Shown here: piece after piece, positions 57,846 through 64,000 of the stretch | Layout: the number at the start of each line of letters is the position of its first letter | Numbering within the stretch: position 1 is the stretch's first letter | NCBI RefSeq assembly: GCF_014256275.1 | Contig: NZ_JACCFE010000002.1 | Span: forward strand, 5,126,001-5,190,000 | Length of the DNA: 64,000 nucleotides | Source of the DNA: Rhodococcus sp. 4CII | Lineage (GTDB): Bacteria; Actinomycetota; Actinomycetes; Mycobacteriales; Mycobacteriaceae | Direction: 5' to 3' | Notes under the pieces: generated by a model | The model's input: the letters and a program-made list of their open reading frames with translations, nothing else | What the model was told of the DNA's origin: nothing | The model's database searches: none | Translations under genes and position numbers: made by a program

Positions 57846-58740
57846 TCCCGTTGAACTTCTCCGGATTGGCGATGTCGTACGCCGCGTAGACGAGCCCGTC
57901 CCGGACGGTGAACCCACCCACTCGCGGCGGCGAGCTGCGGTGGGCATCGTCGCCGGTATATCCCGCGGTGAAGACGCCGAGCTGGCCGTTGACCAGTACC
58001 GGCTGCATCGTGGTGAAGATGCCCGGTCCGTACCGCTGCAGGAGGCCGAGGAAGAATCGCGCGAACTTGTCTGCGCCCCGGACGACGTTGACGGCGGTGC
58101 TCGTGGTGCCGTTCGCGTCGCCGATGACCACGGCCTCCGGATGCAGCGCCGCGACGACCGCGCCGAGATCGCCCGTGGCCAGTGCCTCGAGCAGTCGTTG
58201 CACGGCGAGGGCGTGCTCCTCGTCCGGCACGGCGGGTGTGGTTGCGGCGGCGGCCTTGCGGGCTCTGGACGCGAGCTGACGCGCCGCCGGCGTCGCGATC
58301 CCGAGAATGTCCGCGACCTCGTCGAACGGCACCCCGAAACCGTCGTGCAGCACGAACGCGACCCGCTGCTGCGGGGTGAGTGTGTCGAGCACGATCAGCG
58401 CCGCAAGACGGTTGTCCTCTTCCCGGACAACCGCTTCCAGTGGATCCGGTTCGGCCGACGGCGACACGCCGGTGACGATCGGTTCCGGAAGCCATTGGCC
58501 GACATACTGTTCCCGCCGTACCGCGGCCGAACGCAACCGGTCGAGGCAGATCCGTCCGACCACCGTCGTGAGCCACGGTCCCAGGTCGCGGATGTCGGCG
58601 GCACCGGCGGCGTCGAGTCGCAGCCACGACTCCTGGACGGCGTCCTCCGCGTCGCTGACACTTCCCGTCAGGCGGTAGGCCACGGAGAGCAGATGCCGCC
58701 GGTGGGACTCGAATTCGTCGACCAGCGTCGCAGTGGGCAT
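57820..58740 (-). CDS. ECF41-type sigma factor with SnoaL-like C-terminal domain
   Basis: Sigma factor of 306 residues. Region 2 (~10-75) has DAEDAVQESWLRLDAA, and region 4 (~110-165) has LTPQQRVAFVLHDGFGVPFDEVADILGIATPAARQLASRARK. YVGQWLPEPIVTG in the linker is the WLPEP motif of the group. The C-terminal SnoaL-like domain (~175-306) ends in YDIANPEKFNGIRLP, matching the NPDK-type motif that tunes activity in ECF41 proteins. These replace an anti-sigma factor by this fused domain. ATG at 58740. Confidence 0.92.
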   Translation of the reverse strand: MPTATLVDEFESHRRHLLSVAYRLTGSVSDAEDAVQESWLRLDAAGAADIRDLGPWLTTVVGRICLDRLRSAAVRREQYVGQWLPEPIVTGVSPSAEPDPLEAVVREEDNRLAALIVLDTLTPQQRVAFVLHDGFGVPFDEVADILGIATPAARQLASRARKAAAATTPAVPDEEHALAVQRLLEALATGDLGAVVAALHPEAVVIGDANGTTSTAVNVVRGADKFARFFLGLLQRYGPGIFTTMQPVLVNGQLGVFTAGYTGDDAHRSSPPRVGGFTVRDGLVYAAYDIANPEKFNGIRLPDGPP

Positions 58741-58791
58741 GCCGATATCCTACGTGCGGTCCAGACATAAAATCCGCGGTGCGCGTAACCG

Positions 58792-58836
58792 TTGACCCTG
58801 GTGGCGGGTCGGGACGTATGGTGTGGCGACCACACC
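58792..58836 (+). promoter_or_regulatory. predicted promoter and operator of the sulfur cluster
   Basis: TTGACC (58792-58797) and TATGGT (58817-58822) form a plausible -35/-10 pair with a 19-bp spacer. GGTGTGG-CGA-CCACACC (58820-58836) is a perfect inverted repeat over the -10/start region, so a repressor could act there. Confidence 0.5.
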
Positions 58837-58854
58837 ACCTCCAGGGAGTCTGCC

Positions 58855-58884
58855 ATGTTCCAGTGTTCCAGCTGTCGTAGCTGA
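58855..58884 (+). CDS. cysteine-containing leader peptide MFQCSSCRS
   Basis: Nine-codon frame MFQCSSCRS with two Cys codons, preceded by CAGGGAG at 6-8 bp. Short Cys-bearing leaders ending in CRS-like sequences precede sulfur-assimilation operons in actinobacteria and are thought to sense cysteine by ribosome stalling. CCAG (58868-58871) can pair with CTGG (58886-58889) and is followed one base later by TTTTT, a terminator-like structure overlapping the second Cys codon and the stop. A second possible hairpin is TTCCGCAC (58907-58914) with GTGCGGAA (58949-58956). Confidence 0.7.
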   Translation: MFQCSSCRS

Positions 58885-59017
58885 CCTGGCTTTTTCGCAC
58901 CCCTTTTTCCGCACGTTCCGTCCACCTCGCCCGGCGACCGCCGAGCGGGTGCGGAAGTGCGCGTCGTTCGACCCGCCGCACCGTCGTCTGCGGGCATCAC
59001 ACACTAGGAAGATCTCG

Positions 59018-60088
59018 ATGATTCGTCCACGTCTCGCGCGGACTCTGGCAGCCGCTGTCGCCCTGCTCACGTTCACCAGTCTCGCCGTCGCCTGCTCCGG
59101 TTCCGAGGCCACCACGACCGCCGACGGCAGGACGGTGCTCCGCTACGAGGGCAGCACCGGCCAGGTCTCCTTCCCCGAACTCGCGGCCGACCTGGGCTAC
59201 TACCAGAAGGTCGAGTTGAACTGGATCGGCGACACCACCAGTGGGCCGCAGAGCATTCAGAACGCCGCCACCGGTCAGACGGACTTCGGTGGCGCCTTCA
59301 ACGGTGCGGTGCTGAAGCTGGCCGCGGCCGACTCGCCGATCACCTCGGTCATCGGGTACTACGGCTCCGACAAGGAGACGTTCAACGGGTACTACGTCCT
59401 CGACGGAAGCCCGATCACGTCCGCCCGCGACCTGATCGGCAAGAAGGTCGGGATGAACACGCTCGGTGCGCACCACGAATTCCTCGTGCGGGAGTGGCTG
59501 GCACGGGAGGGGCTGACTCCGGACGAGATCAAGCAGGTGGAGCTCACCGTCGTGCCGCCGGTCAACACCGAGCAGGCGCTGCGGCAGGGGCAGATCGACG
59601 TCGGAACCCTGGGAAGTGTGTTCCGGGACAAGGCCGTCGAACGCGGCGGAATCCGCCCACTGTTCACCGACGAATCCATCTTCGGTTCCTTCACCTACGG
59701 TTCGCTGCTGTTCCGCAACGACTTCATCGCGAAGAACAAGGACGCCGTCGCCGACTTCGTGCAGGGCACCGCGCGGGCCATCCGCTGGACCCAGACGACG
59801 CCGCGGGCCGAGGTGATCGCGAAGTTCAAGGACATCATCACCCGCCGCGGCCGCAACGAGACCACGGACCTCGTCGACTACTGGAAGACACCGGGCGTCG
59901 CCGGGCCCGGTGGCGTGATCACCGACCAGGAGATCCAGATCTGGATCGACTGGCTCGTCCGCAACGGCGAACTCGAGGACGGCAAGCTCACACCCGCCGA
60001 CGTCTACACCAACGAATTCAACCCGTACGCCAACGGCACCTACCCCGCCGACAGCGGTCCCGACGGCCAGGCGCTGGCCGCGAAGTGA
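59018..60088 (+). CDS. ABC transporter substrate-binding lipoprotein, SsuA/NMT1-like
   Basis: Binding protein of 356 residues for a sulfonate/nitrate/taurine-type importer. The lipoprotein signal ends in LAVACSGSE. GYYQKVELNWIGDTTSGPQSIQNAATGQTDFG and LIGKKVGMNTLGAHHEFLVREWL are typical of the NMT1/SsuA fold. ATG at 59018 with AGGAAG upstream. It lies 133 bp after the Cys leader peptide and opens an operon running past the window end. Inferred ligand: an organosulfur compound. Confidence 0.9.
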   Translation: MIRPRLARTLAAAVALLTFTSLAVACSGSEATTTADGRTVLRYEGSTGQVSFPELAADLGYYQKVELNWIGDTTSGPQSIQNAATGQTDFGGAFNGAVLKLAAADSPITSVIGYYGSDKETFNGYYVLDGSPITSARDLIGKKVGMNTLGAHHEFLVREWLAREGLTPDEIKQVELTVVPPVNTEQALRQGQIDVGTLGSVFRDKAVERGGIRPLFTDESIFGSFTYGSLLFRNDFIAKNKDAVADFVQGTARAIRWTQTTPRAEVIAKFKDIITRRGRNETTDLVDYWKTPGVAGPGGVITDQEIQIWIDWLVRNGELEDGKLTPADVYTNEFNPYANGTYPADSGPDGQALAAK

Positions 60089-60134
60089 CTCGCGTGCCGA
60101 GCGGCGTCGACCGAATGGAATGGGAAGGACAGAA

Positions 60135-60971
60135 ATGAGCACCATCGCTCCGAACCTCGACCGGGTTCAGACGCCCAAGCTCCGTCTCGAACACGTCACC
60201 AAGCAGTTCGACGTGCGCGGGTCGAAGGACAAGTTCACCGCGATCGAAGACATCGACATCGATCTCGCGGACGGTGAGTTCCTCGTCCTCGTCGGGCCGA
60301 GCGGGTGCGGAAAGTCGACTCTGCTCGACCTCCTCGGTGGGCTCAGCACGCCTACGTCCGGCCGGATTCTGCTCGACGGAAAGCCGGTCACCGGGCCGGG
60401 TTTGGACCGCGGAATCGTCTTCCAGCAGTACGCCCTCCTGCCGTGGCGCACGGCCCGGCACAACATCGAGTTCGGGCTCGAGGCCAAGGGGCTGCCGAGG
60501 AAGGAACGGCGCGAACTCGCCGAGCACTACCTCGAACTCGTCGGCCTGAAGGGGTTCGGCGACCGGTACCCGCACGAGCTGTCGGGCGGCATGAAGCAGC
60601 GCGTCGCGATCGCCCGCAGCCTGGCGTTCGACCCCGAGGTGCTGCTGATGGACGAGCCGTTCGCCGCGCTCGACGCCCAGACCCGGGAGTCGCTGCAGGA
60701 CGAACTGCTGCGCATCTGGAAGGCCACCGGCAAGACCATCCTGTTCATCACCCACGGCATCGACGAAGCCATCTACCTCGGGCAACGGGTCGCCGTCCTG
60801 ACGTCACGGCCCGGCCGGGTGAAGACGTTCGTGGACATCGACATCGACCGCTCGGGTGAGGACGTCCGGTCCAACGAGCAGTTCCGGCACTACCGGCACC
60901 GCATCTGGACGCTGCTGCACGGCGAAGTGGAGCGTGCACAGGTGATCGAGAAGGAGGAAGCACATGTCTAG
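60135..60971 (+). CDS. ABC transporter ATP-binding protein, SsuB/TauB-like
   Basis: ATPase of 278 residues of the nitrate/sulfonate/taurine group. Walker A GPSGCGKST near 57, Q-loop IVFQQYALLPWRT, signature LSGGMKQRVAIARSLAF, Walker B VLLMDEPFAALD and H-loop FITHGIDEAIYL are in order. ATG at 60135 after GGAAGGA. Overlaps the permease gene by 8 bp. Confidence 0.94.
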   Translation: MSTIAPNLDRVQTPKLRLEHVTKQFDVRGSKDKFTAIEDIDIDLADGEFLVLVGPSGCGKSTLLDLLGGLSTPTSGRILLDGKPVTGPGLDRGIVFQQYALLPWRTARHNIEFGLEAKGLPRKERRELAEHYLELVGLKGFGDRYPHELSGGMKQRVAIARSLAFDPEVLLMDEPFAALDAQTRESLQDELLRIWKATGKTILFITHGIDEAIYLGQRVAVLTSRPGRVKTFVDIDIDRSGEDVRSNEQFRHYRHRIWTLLHGEVERAQVIEKEEAHV

Positions 60972-61833
60972 CGCACTCGCGGCACCGGAAGCTCCCGTCA
61001 CAACCGATCCGGCGGTGCCCCGGACGCCCGCTCCGGCCCCACCGGAGCCGGGTGTCGGCCGGCGTGTCGGTGCGGCCCTGGGGCCCGTCGCCTGGCGCAT
61101 TCTCAAGCCGTCGATCGCGATCGTCGCCTTCCTCGCGCTGTGGGAGATCGCACCCCGCGTCGGCCTCGTCGACGAGGTGTTCCTGCCCCCGTTCAGCACG
61201 GTCGTCGGAGCGTTCGCCGATCTGGCCGGCAGCGGGGAACTGTGGGAGCACGTGTCCGCGAGCCTCTCCCGCGCCCTGATCGGATTCTTCGTGGCGGTCG
61301 TGATCGCGATTCCGCTGGGCATCGCGATCGCCTGGTACCGGCCCGTCTCGGATTTCCTGAACCCGATCCTCGAACTGTTCCGCAACACGGCGGCGCTGGC
61401 ATTGCTTCCCGTCTTCATCCTGATTCTCGGCATCGGCGAGGAATCCAAGATCGCCCTCGTCATCTACGCGTGCACCTTCCCGATCCTGCTGAACACGATC
61501 TCCGGTGTCCGCACCGTCGACCCGTTGTTGATCAAGTCGGCCTCCTCGCTCGGACTGTCGCCGGTGCGGCTGTTCCAGAAGGTGGTGCTGCCCGCTGCGG
61601 TCCCCACCATCTTCACCGGTATCCGCATGGCCGCGGCGTCGTCCATCCTCGTGCTGATCGCCGCCGAGATGGTCGGGGCGAAGGCCGGGCTCGGCTACCT
61701 GATCACCGCGTCCCAGTTCAACTTCCAGATCCCCAACATGTATGCGGGCATCGTCGCGATCTCGGTTCTCGGGCTATCGCTGAACGCCGTCCTCGTCCTG
61801 ATCGAACGCCGGCTGTCCCGCTGGCGCGTCTAG
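60964..61833 (+). CDS. ABC transporter permease, SsuC/TauC-like
   Basis: Permease of 289 residues: a Pro/Ala-rich cytosolic N-terminus (~1-40) then six TM segments. The EAA loop is LLIKSASSLGLSPVRLFQKVVLPAAVPTIFTGIRMA near 180-215, as in SsuC. ATG at 60964 overlaps the ATPase stop. It completes the importer with the two genes before it. Confidence 0.94.
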   Translation: MSSALAAPEAPVTTDPAVPRTPAPAPPEPGVGRRVGAALGPVAWRILKPSIAIVAFLALWEIAPRVGLVDEVFLPPFSTVVGAFADLAGSGELWEHVSASLSRALIGFFVAVVIAIPLGIAIAWYRPVSDFLNPILELFRNTAALALLPVFILILGIGEESKIALVIYACTFPILLNTISGVRTVDPLLIKSASSLGLSPVRLFQKVVLPAAVPTIFTGIRMAAASSILVLIAAEMVGAKAGLGYLITASQFNFQIPNMYAGIVAISVLGLSLNAVLVLIERRLSRWRV

Positions 61834-61860
61834 TCACTTACCGGGAAAGAAAAACTCCAC

Positions 61861-63204
61861 ATGTCACAGGATTCCCAGTTCCACCTCAACGCCTTCCTCA
61901 TGGGTGTGGGACATCACGAGGCGGCGTGGCGGCACCCCCGCACCGAAGCCCACCGCGTATTGGACGTCGCGCACTTCCAGGAACTCGGCCGGATCGCCGA
62001 ACGGGGCAAGCTCGATTCGGTGTTCTTCGCCGACGGCCTCGCCGTCGGACCGCGGATCGCGCACAACACCCAGGCGATATTCGAACCCGTCACGCTGCTG
62101 TCGGCGATCGCCGTCGCCACCGAACGGGTGGGGCTGATCGCCACGGCGTCGACGAGCTACTCCGACCCGTACACCCTGGCGCGCAAGTTCACCTCGCTCG
62201 ACCACATCAGTGGAGGCCGCGCGGGGTGGAACATCGTGACGTCGGCCGGCGCGGACGAGGCGGCCAACTTCGGCGTCGACGGCATCCCCGCGCACAGCGG
62301 ACGGTACGAGCGCGCAGAGGAATTCGTGGACGTCACCCTCGCGCTGTGGGACAGCTGGGAGGACGGGGCGGTGGTGCTCGACGCGGAGACCGGCACATTC
62401 GCCGACCCCGCGAAGGTCCACACGATCGACCACGACGGACCGCGGTTCCGGGTCAGGGGACCGCTCAATTCGCCGCGGTCCGCTCAGGGGCGGCCGCTGC
62501 TGGTGCAGGCCGGGTCGTCCGAGAGCGGCAAGGAGTTCGCCGCGCGATACGCCGAGGCGGTCTTCACCGCGCAGCGCACGCTGCAGCAGGGGCAGGAGTT
62601 CTACCGCGACCTCAAGGCGCGCGTCGTCAAGTACGGCCGCAAGACGAGTGAACTGAAGGTTCTGCCCGGCATCGTGCCGTTCATCGCGGACACGAAGGAG
62701 GAGGCGGAGGCACTCGAGCAGTCGTTCACCGACCTGATCTCGCCCGAGTACTCGCTGCGCCAGCTGTCCACGATGCTCGGCGTCGACCTGACCCGGCACT
62801 CCCTCGACGCGCCCCTGCCCCCGCTCCCGCCGCTCGACGAGATCCAGGGCAACAAGAGCCGGTACCAGCTGGTGAAGGATCTCGCGGCGGACGGTTCACT
62901 CACCGTGCGGCAACTGATCGGATTGCTCGGCGGCGGGCGCGGACACCGCACGTTCGCCGGAACACCGGAGCAGGTGGCGGACGAATTGCAGACGTGGTTC
63001 GAGCAGGGCGCGGCGGACGGTTTCAACATCATGCCGCCGTACCTGCCGGGTGGCCTGGACGATTTCGTCGACCGGGTCGTCCCGATCCTGCAGCAGCGCG
63101 GACTGTTCCGCACCGAGTACACCGCGACGACGCTGCGCGGCCACTACGGCCTCGAGGACGTCGGCAACCGGTTCGTGGACGCGGCCGACGAAGCGAGCGC
63201 ATGA
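61861..63204 (+). CDS. LLM-class NtaA/SnaA/DmoA-type FMN-dependent monooxygenase
   Basis: Flavin monooxygenase of 447 residues, paralogous along its whole length to the enzyme at 12810-14105: HHEAAWRHP, LDHISGGRAGWNIVTSAGADEAANFG, RPLLVQAGSSESGKEFAARYAEAVF and GAADGFNIMPPYLPGGLDDFVD. Members oxidise C-S or C-N compounds (DmoA for dimethyl sulfide, DszA for a sulfone, NtaA for nitrilotriacetate). Being in a Cys-leader operon with a sulfonate-type importer, it probably liberates sulfur from the imported compound. A flavin reductase must come from elsewhere. ATG at 61861; stop overlaps the next gene (ATGA). Confidence 0.93.
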   Translation: MSQDSQFHLNAFLMGVGHHEAAWRHPRTEAHRVLDVAHFQELGRIAERGKLDSVFFADGLAVGPRIAHNTQAIFEPVTLLSAIAVATERVGLIATASTSYSDPYTLARKFTSLDHISGGRAGWNIVTSAGADEAANFGVDGIPAHSGRYERAEEFVDVTLALWDSWEDGAVVLDAETGTFADPAKVHTIDHDGPRFRVRGPLNSPRSAQGRPLLVQAGSSESGKEFAARYAEAVFTAQRTLQQGQEFYRDLKARVVKYGRKTSELKVLPGIVPFIADTKEEAEALEQSFTDLISPEYSLRQLSTMLGVDLTRHSLDAPLPPLPPLDEIQGNKSRYQLVKDLAADGSLTVRQLIGLLGGGRGHRTFAGTPEQVADELQTWFEQGAADGFNIMPPYLPGGLDDFVDRVVPILQQRGLFRTEYTATTLRGHYGLEDVGNRFVDAADEASA

Positions 63205-64000
63205 GCGGCGAGACCGGCCTGAAACCGCTCGTCACCACCGTCTTCGTTCCTGCCGCGATCTTCGGCATCGGCCAGGGCGCCGCAGCCCCGGTCATGGCGC
63301 TGACGGCCCGCGAACTCGGCGCGTCCGTGGCCGTGTCCGGGTTGATCGTCGCGGTCGTCGGGCTGGGCGCCGTCCTCGGTGACCTGCCCGCGGGCCGGAT
63401 CGTCGCCAGGTTCGGGGAGCGCCGGTCCATCATCGGGGGCAGTGCAGTCGGCGCGGTCGGGGTGCTGGTCTGCCTGCTCGCGCAGACACCCTGGATGCTG
63501 GGTGTCGGCGCACTGCTGACGGGACTCGCCAACGCCGTGTGGGGGCTGGCCCGCCAGAGCTACCTGGCCGACGCCGTTCCGATCGGTCTGCGGGCCCGGG
63601 CGATGTCGTCGTTCGCGGCGATGTGGCGGCTCGGGTTCTTCGTGGGACCGCTGCTCGGCGCCGCCGTGATCCTCGTGGTCGGTGCCCGCGGCGGGTTCCT
63701 GGTGCAGTTCGTCGGCGTCGTGCTGTCCGGATGGCTGATGTCGAGGGTCCCGGACCCGCCGCGCCGCCGCGCCGCCGCGAGCAGACACGCCACGTTGCCG
63801 TCGATCCTGCGCCGACACCGGAAGTTGCTGGCCACGCTCGGTGCCGGATCGCTGCTCATGGGTGCGGCCCGCGCGTCCCGGGAGGCGGTCCTGCCGCTGT
63901 GGGCGGCCTACCTCGGGCTGGACGCCGCGCAGGTCAGCCTCGTCTTCGGCGCCGGTGCCGCCGTCGATCTGCTGTGCTCGTATCCCGCCGGGCAGTTCAT
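63201..64000 (+). CDS. MFS transporter (partial, 3' end off window)
   Basis: About 267 codons are present: eight or so TM segments of a major facilitator. GDLPAGRIVARFGERRSIIGG after TM2 is the MFS signature loop, and ARQSYLADAVPIGLRARAMSSFAAMWRLGFFVGPLLGA is typical of the central TM4-5 region. The ATG at 63201 overlaps the monooxygenase stop, so it belongs to the sulfur operon; it may export a desulfurised product or carry an alternative substrate. Confidence 0.9.
   Translation, partial: MSGETGLKPLVTTVFVPAAIFGIGQGAAAPVMALTARELGASVAVSGLIVAVVGLGAVLGDLPAGRIVARFGERRSIIGGSAVGAVGVLVCLLAQTPWMLGVGALLTGLANAVWGLARQSYLADAVPIGLRARAMSSFAAMWRLGFFVGPLLGAAVILVVGARGGFLVQFVGVVLSGWLMSRVPDPPRRRAAASRHATLPSILRRHRKLLATLGAGSLLMGAARASREAVLPLWAAYLGLDAAQVSLVFGAGAAVDLLCSYPAGQF

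Noticed and set aside
1..64000. Hundreds of long open frames on the opposite strand or in other frames of clear genes
   Set aside because: High GC content makes long spurious frames frequent. Their translations are Arg/Pro/Ala-rich low-complexity sequences without family motifs.
1..64000. CRISPR arrays, tRNA/rRNA genes, prophage or intact insertion sequences
   Set aside because: No regularly spaced repeats, no tRNA-like cloverleaf, and no transposase, integrase or phage structural protein were seen in any frame I examined.

Overview
The window is high-GC actinobacterial chromosome, most likely Rhodococcus (R. jostii/R. opacus type). This is inferred from codon use, an Lsr2 nucleoid protein, an ohrR-ohr pair, a phosphodiesterase close to mycobacterial Rv0805, a DapC-type aminotransferase close to Rv0858c, a DIP1984-family protein, MMPL and DHA2 transporters, and many SDR and LLM-type oxidoreductases. 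I saw no rRNA, tRNA, CRISPR array, intact insertion sequence or phage gene. The two outermost genes are cut by the window ends.

Layout. 1-11 kb: a truncated branched-chain-type solute-binding lipoprotein, two SDRs, a UPF0104 membrane protein, a VIT-family transporter, a universal stress protein, a CYTH-CHAD protein, a pseudouridine synthase, a secreted S15/CocE hydrolase and another SDR. 10.9-15.6 kb: ohrR-ohr with a palindromic operator, then a TPP riboswitch heading an SDR plus LLM flavin monooxygenase pair, then a CitMHS citrate-type transporter. 15.6-17.2 kb: small proteins, Lsr2, and an NlpC/P60 protein whose catalytic Cys is Ser. 17.3-25.2 kb: an eight-gene run made of an RpiR regulator, a Ugp-type ABC importer, a CX5R phosphatase and two metallophosphoesterases, which looks like a phosphoester uptake-and-hydrolysis operon. 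25.3-33.8 kb: FetB-like permease, FAD monooxygenase, KimA-like permease, a LuxR-ATPase remnant, a catalase-like peroxidase/cytochrome b561/lipoprotein operon, and a divergent ECF sigma/anti-sigma pair. 33.8-37.7 kb: M20 hydrolase and MFS operon divergent from a two-module Lrp regulator. 37.9-41 kb: a ClpC-type unfoldase behind a HAIR-like palindrome, and a DIP1984 protein. 41.3-46.8 kb: an acid-catabolism operon (GntP permease, CoA-transferase, HMG-CoA lyase, 2-hydroxyacid dehydrogenase) facing an IclR regulator. 47-58.7 kb: DAHP synthase with an aromatic leader peptide, alkB with a LexA-like box, an MMPL transporter, an ectoine hydroxylase, a LysE exporter, an ADH, DapC, and an ECF41-type sigma factor with its CMD-family partner. 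58.8-64 kb: a sulfur-acquisition cluster led by a Cys-containing leader peptide (SsuABC-like importer, LLM monooxygenase, MFS).

The strongest candidates for undescribed biology are: (1) the TPP riboswitch controlling an SDR/LLM monooxygenase pair rather than thiamine genes; (2) its LLM paralogue placed in a cysteine-leader sulfonate-type operon; (3) the phosphoester operon that embeds an Rv0805-like enzyme; (4) several readable regulatory sites (ECF41 promoter, LexA box, leader peptides) that make specific predictions. The window also holds two repeated palindromic element families and two LuxR-family gene remnants.
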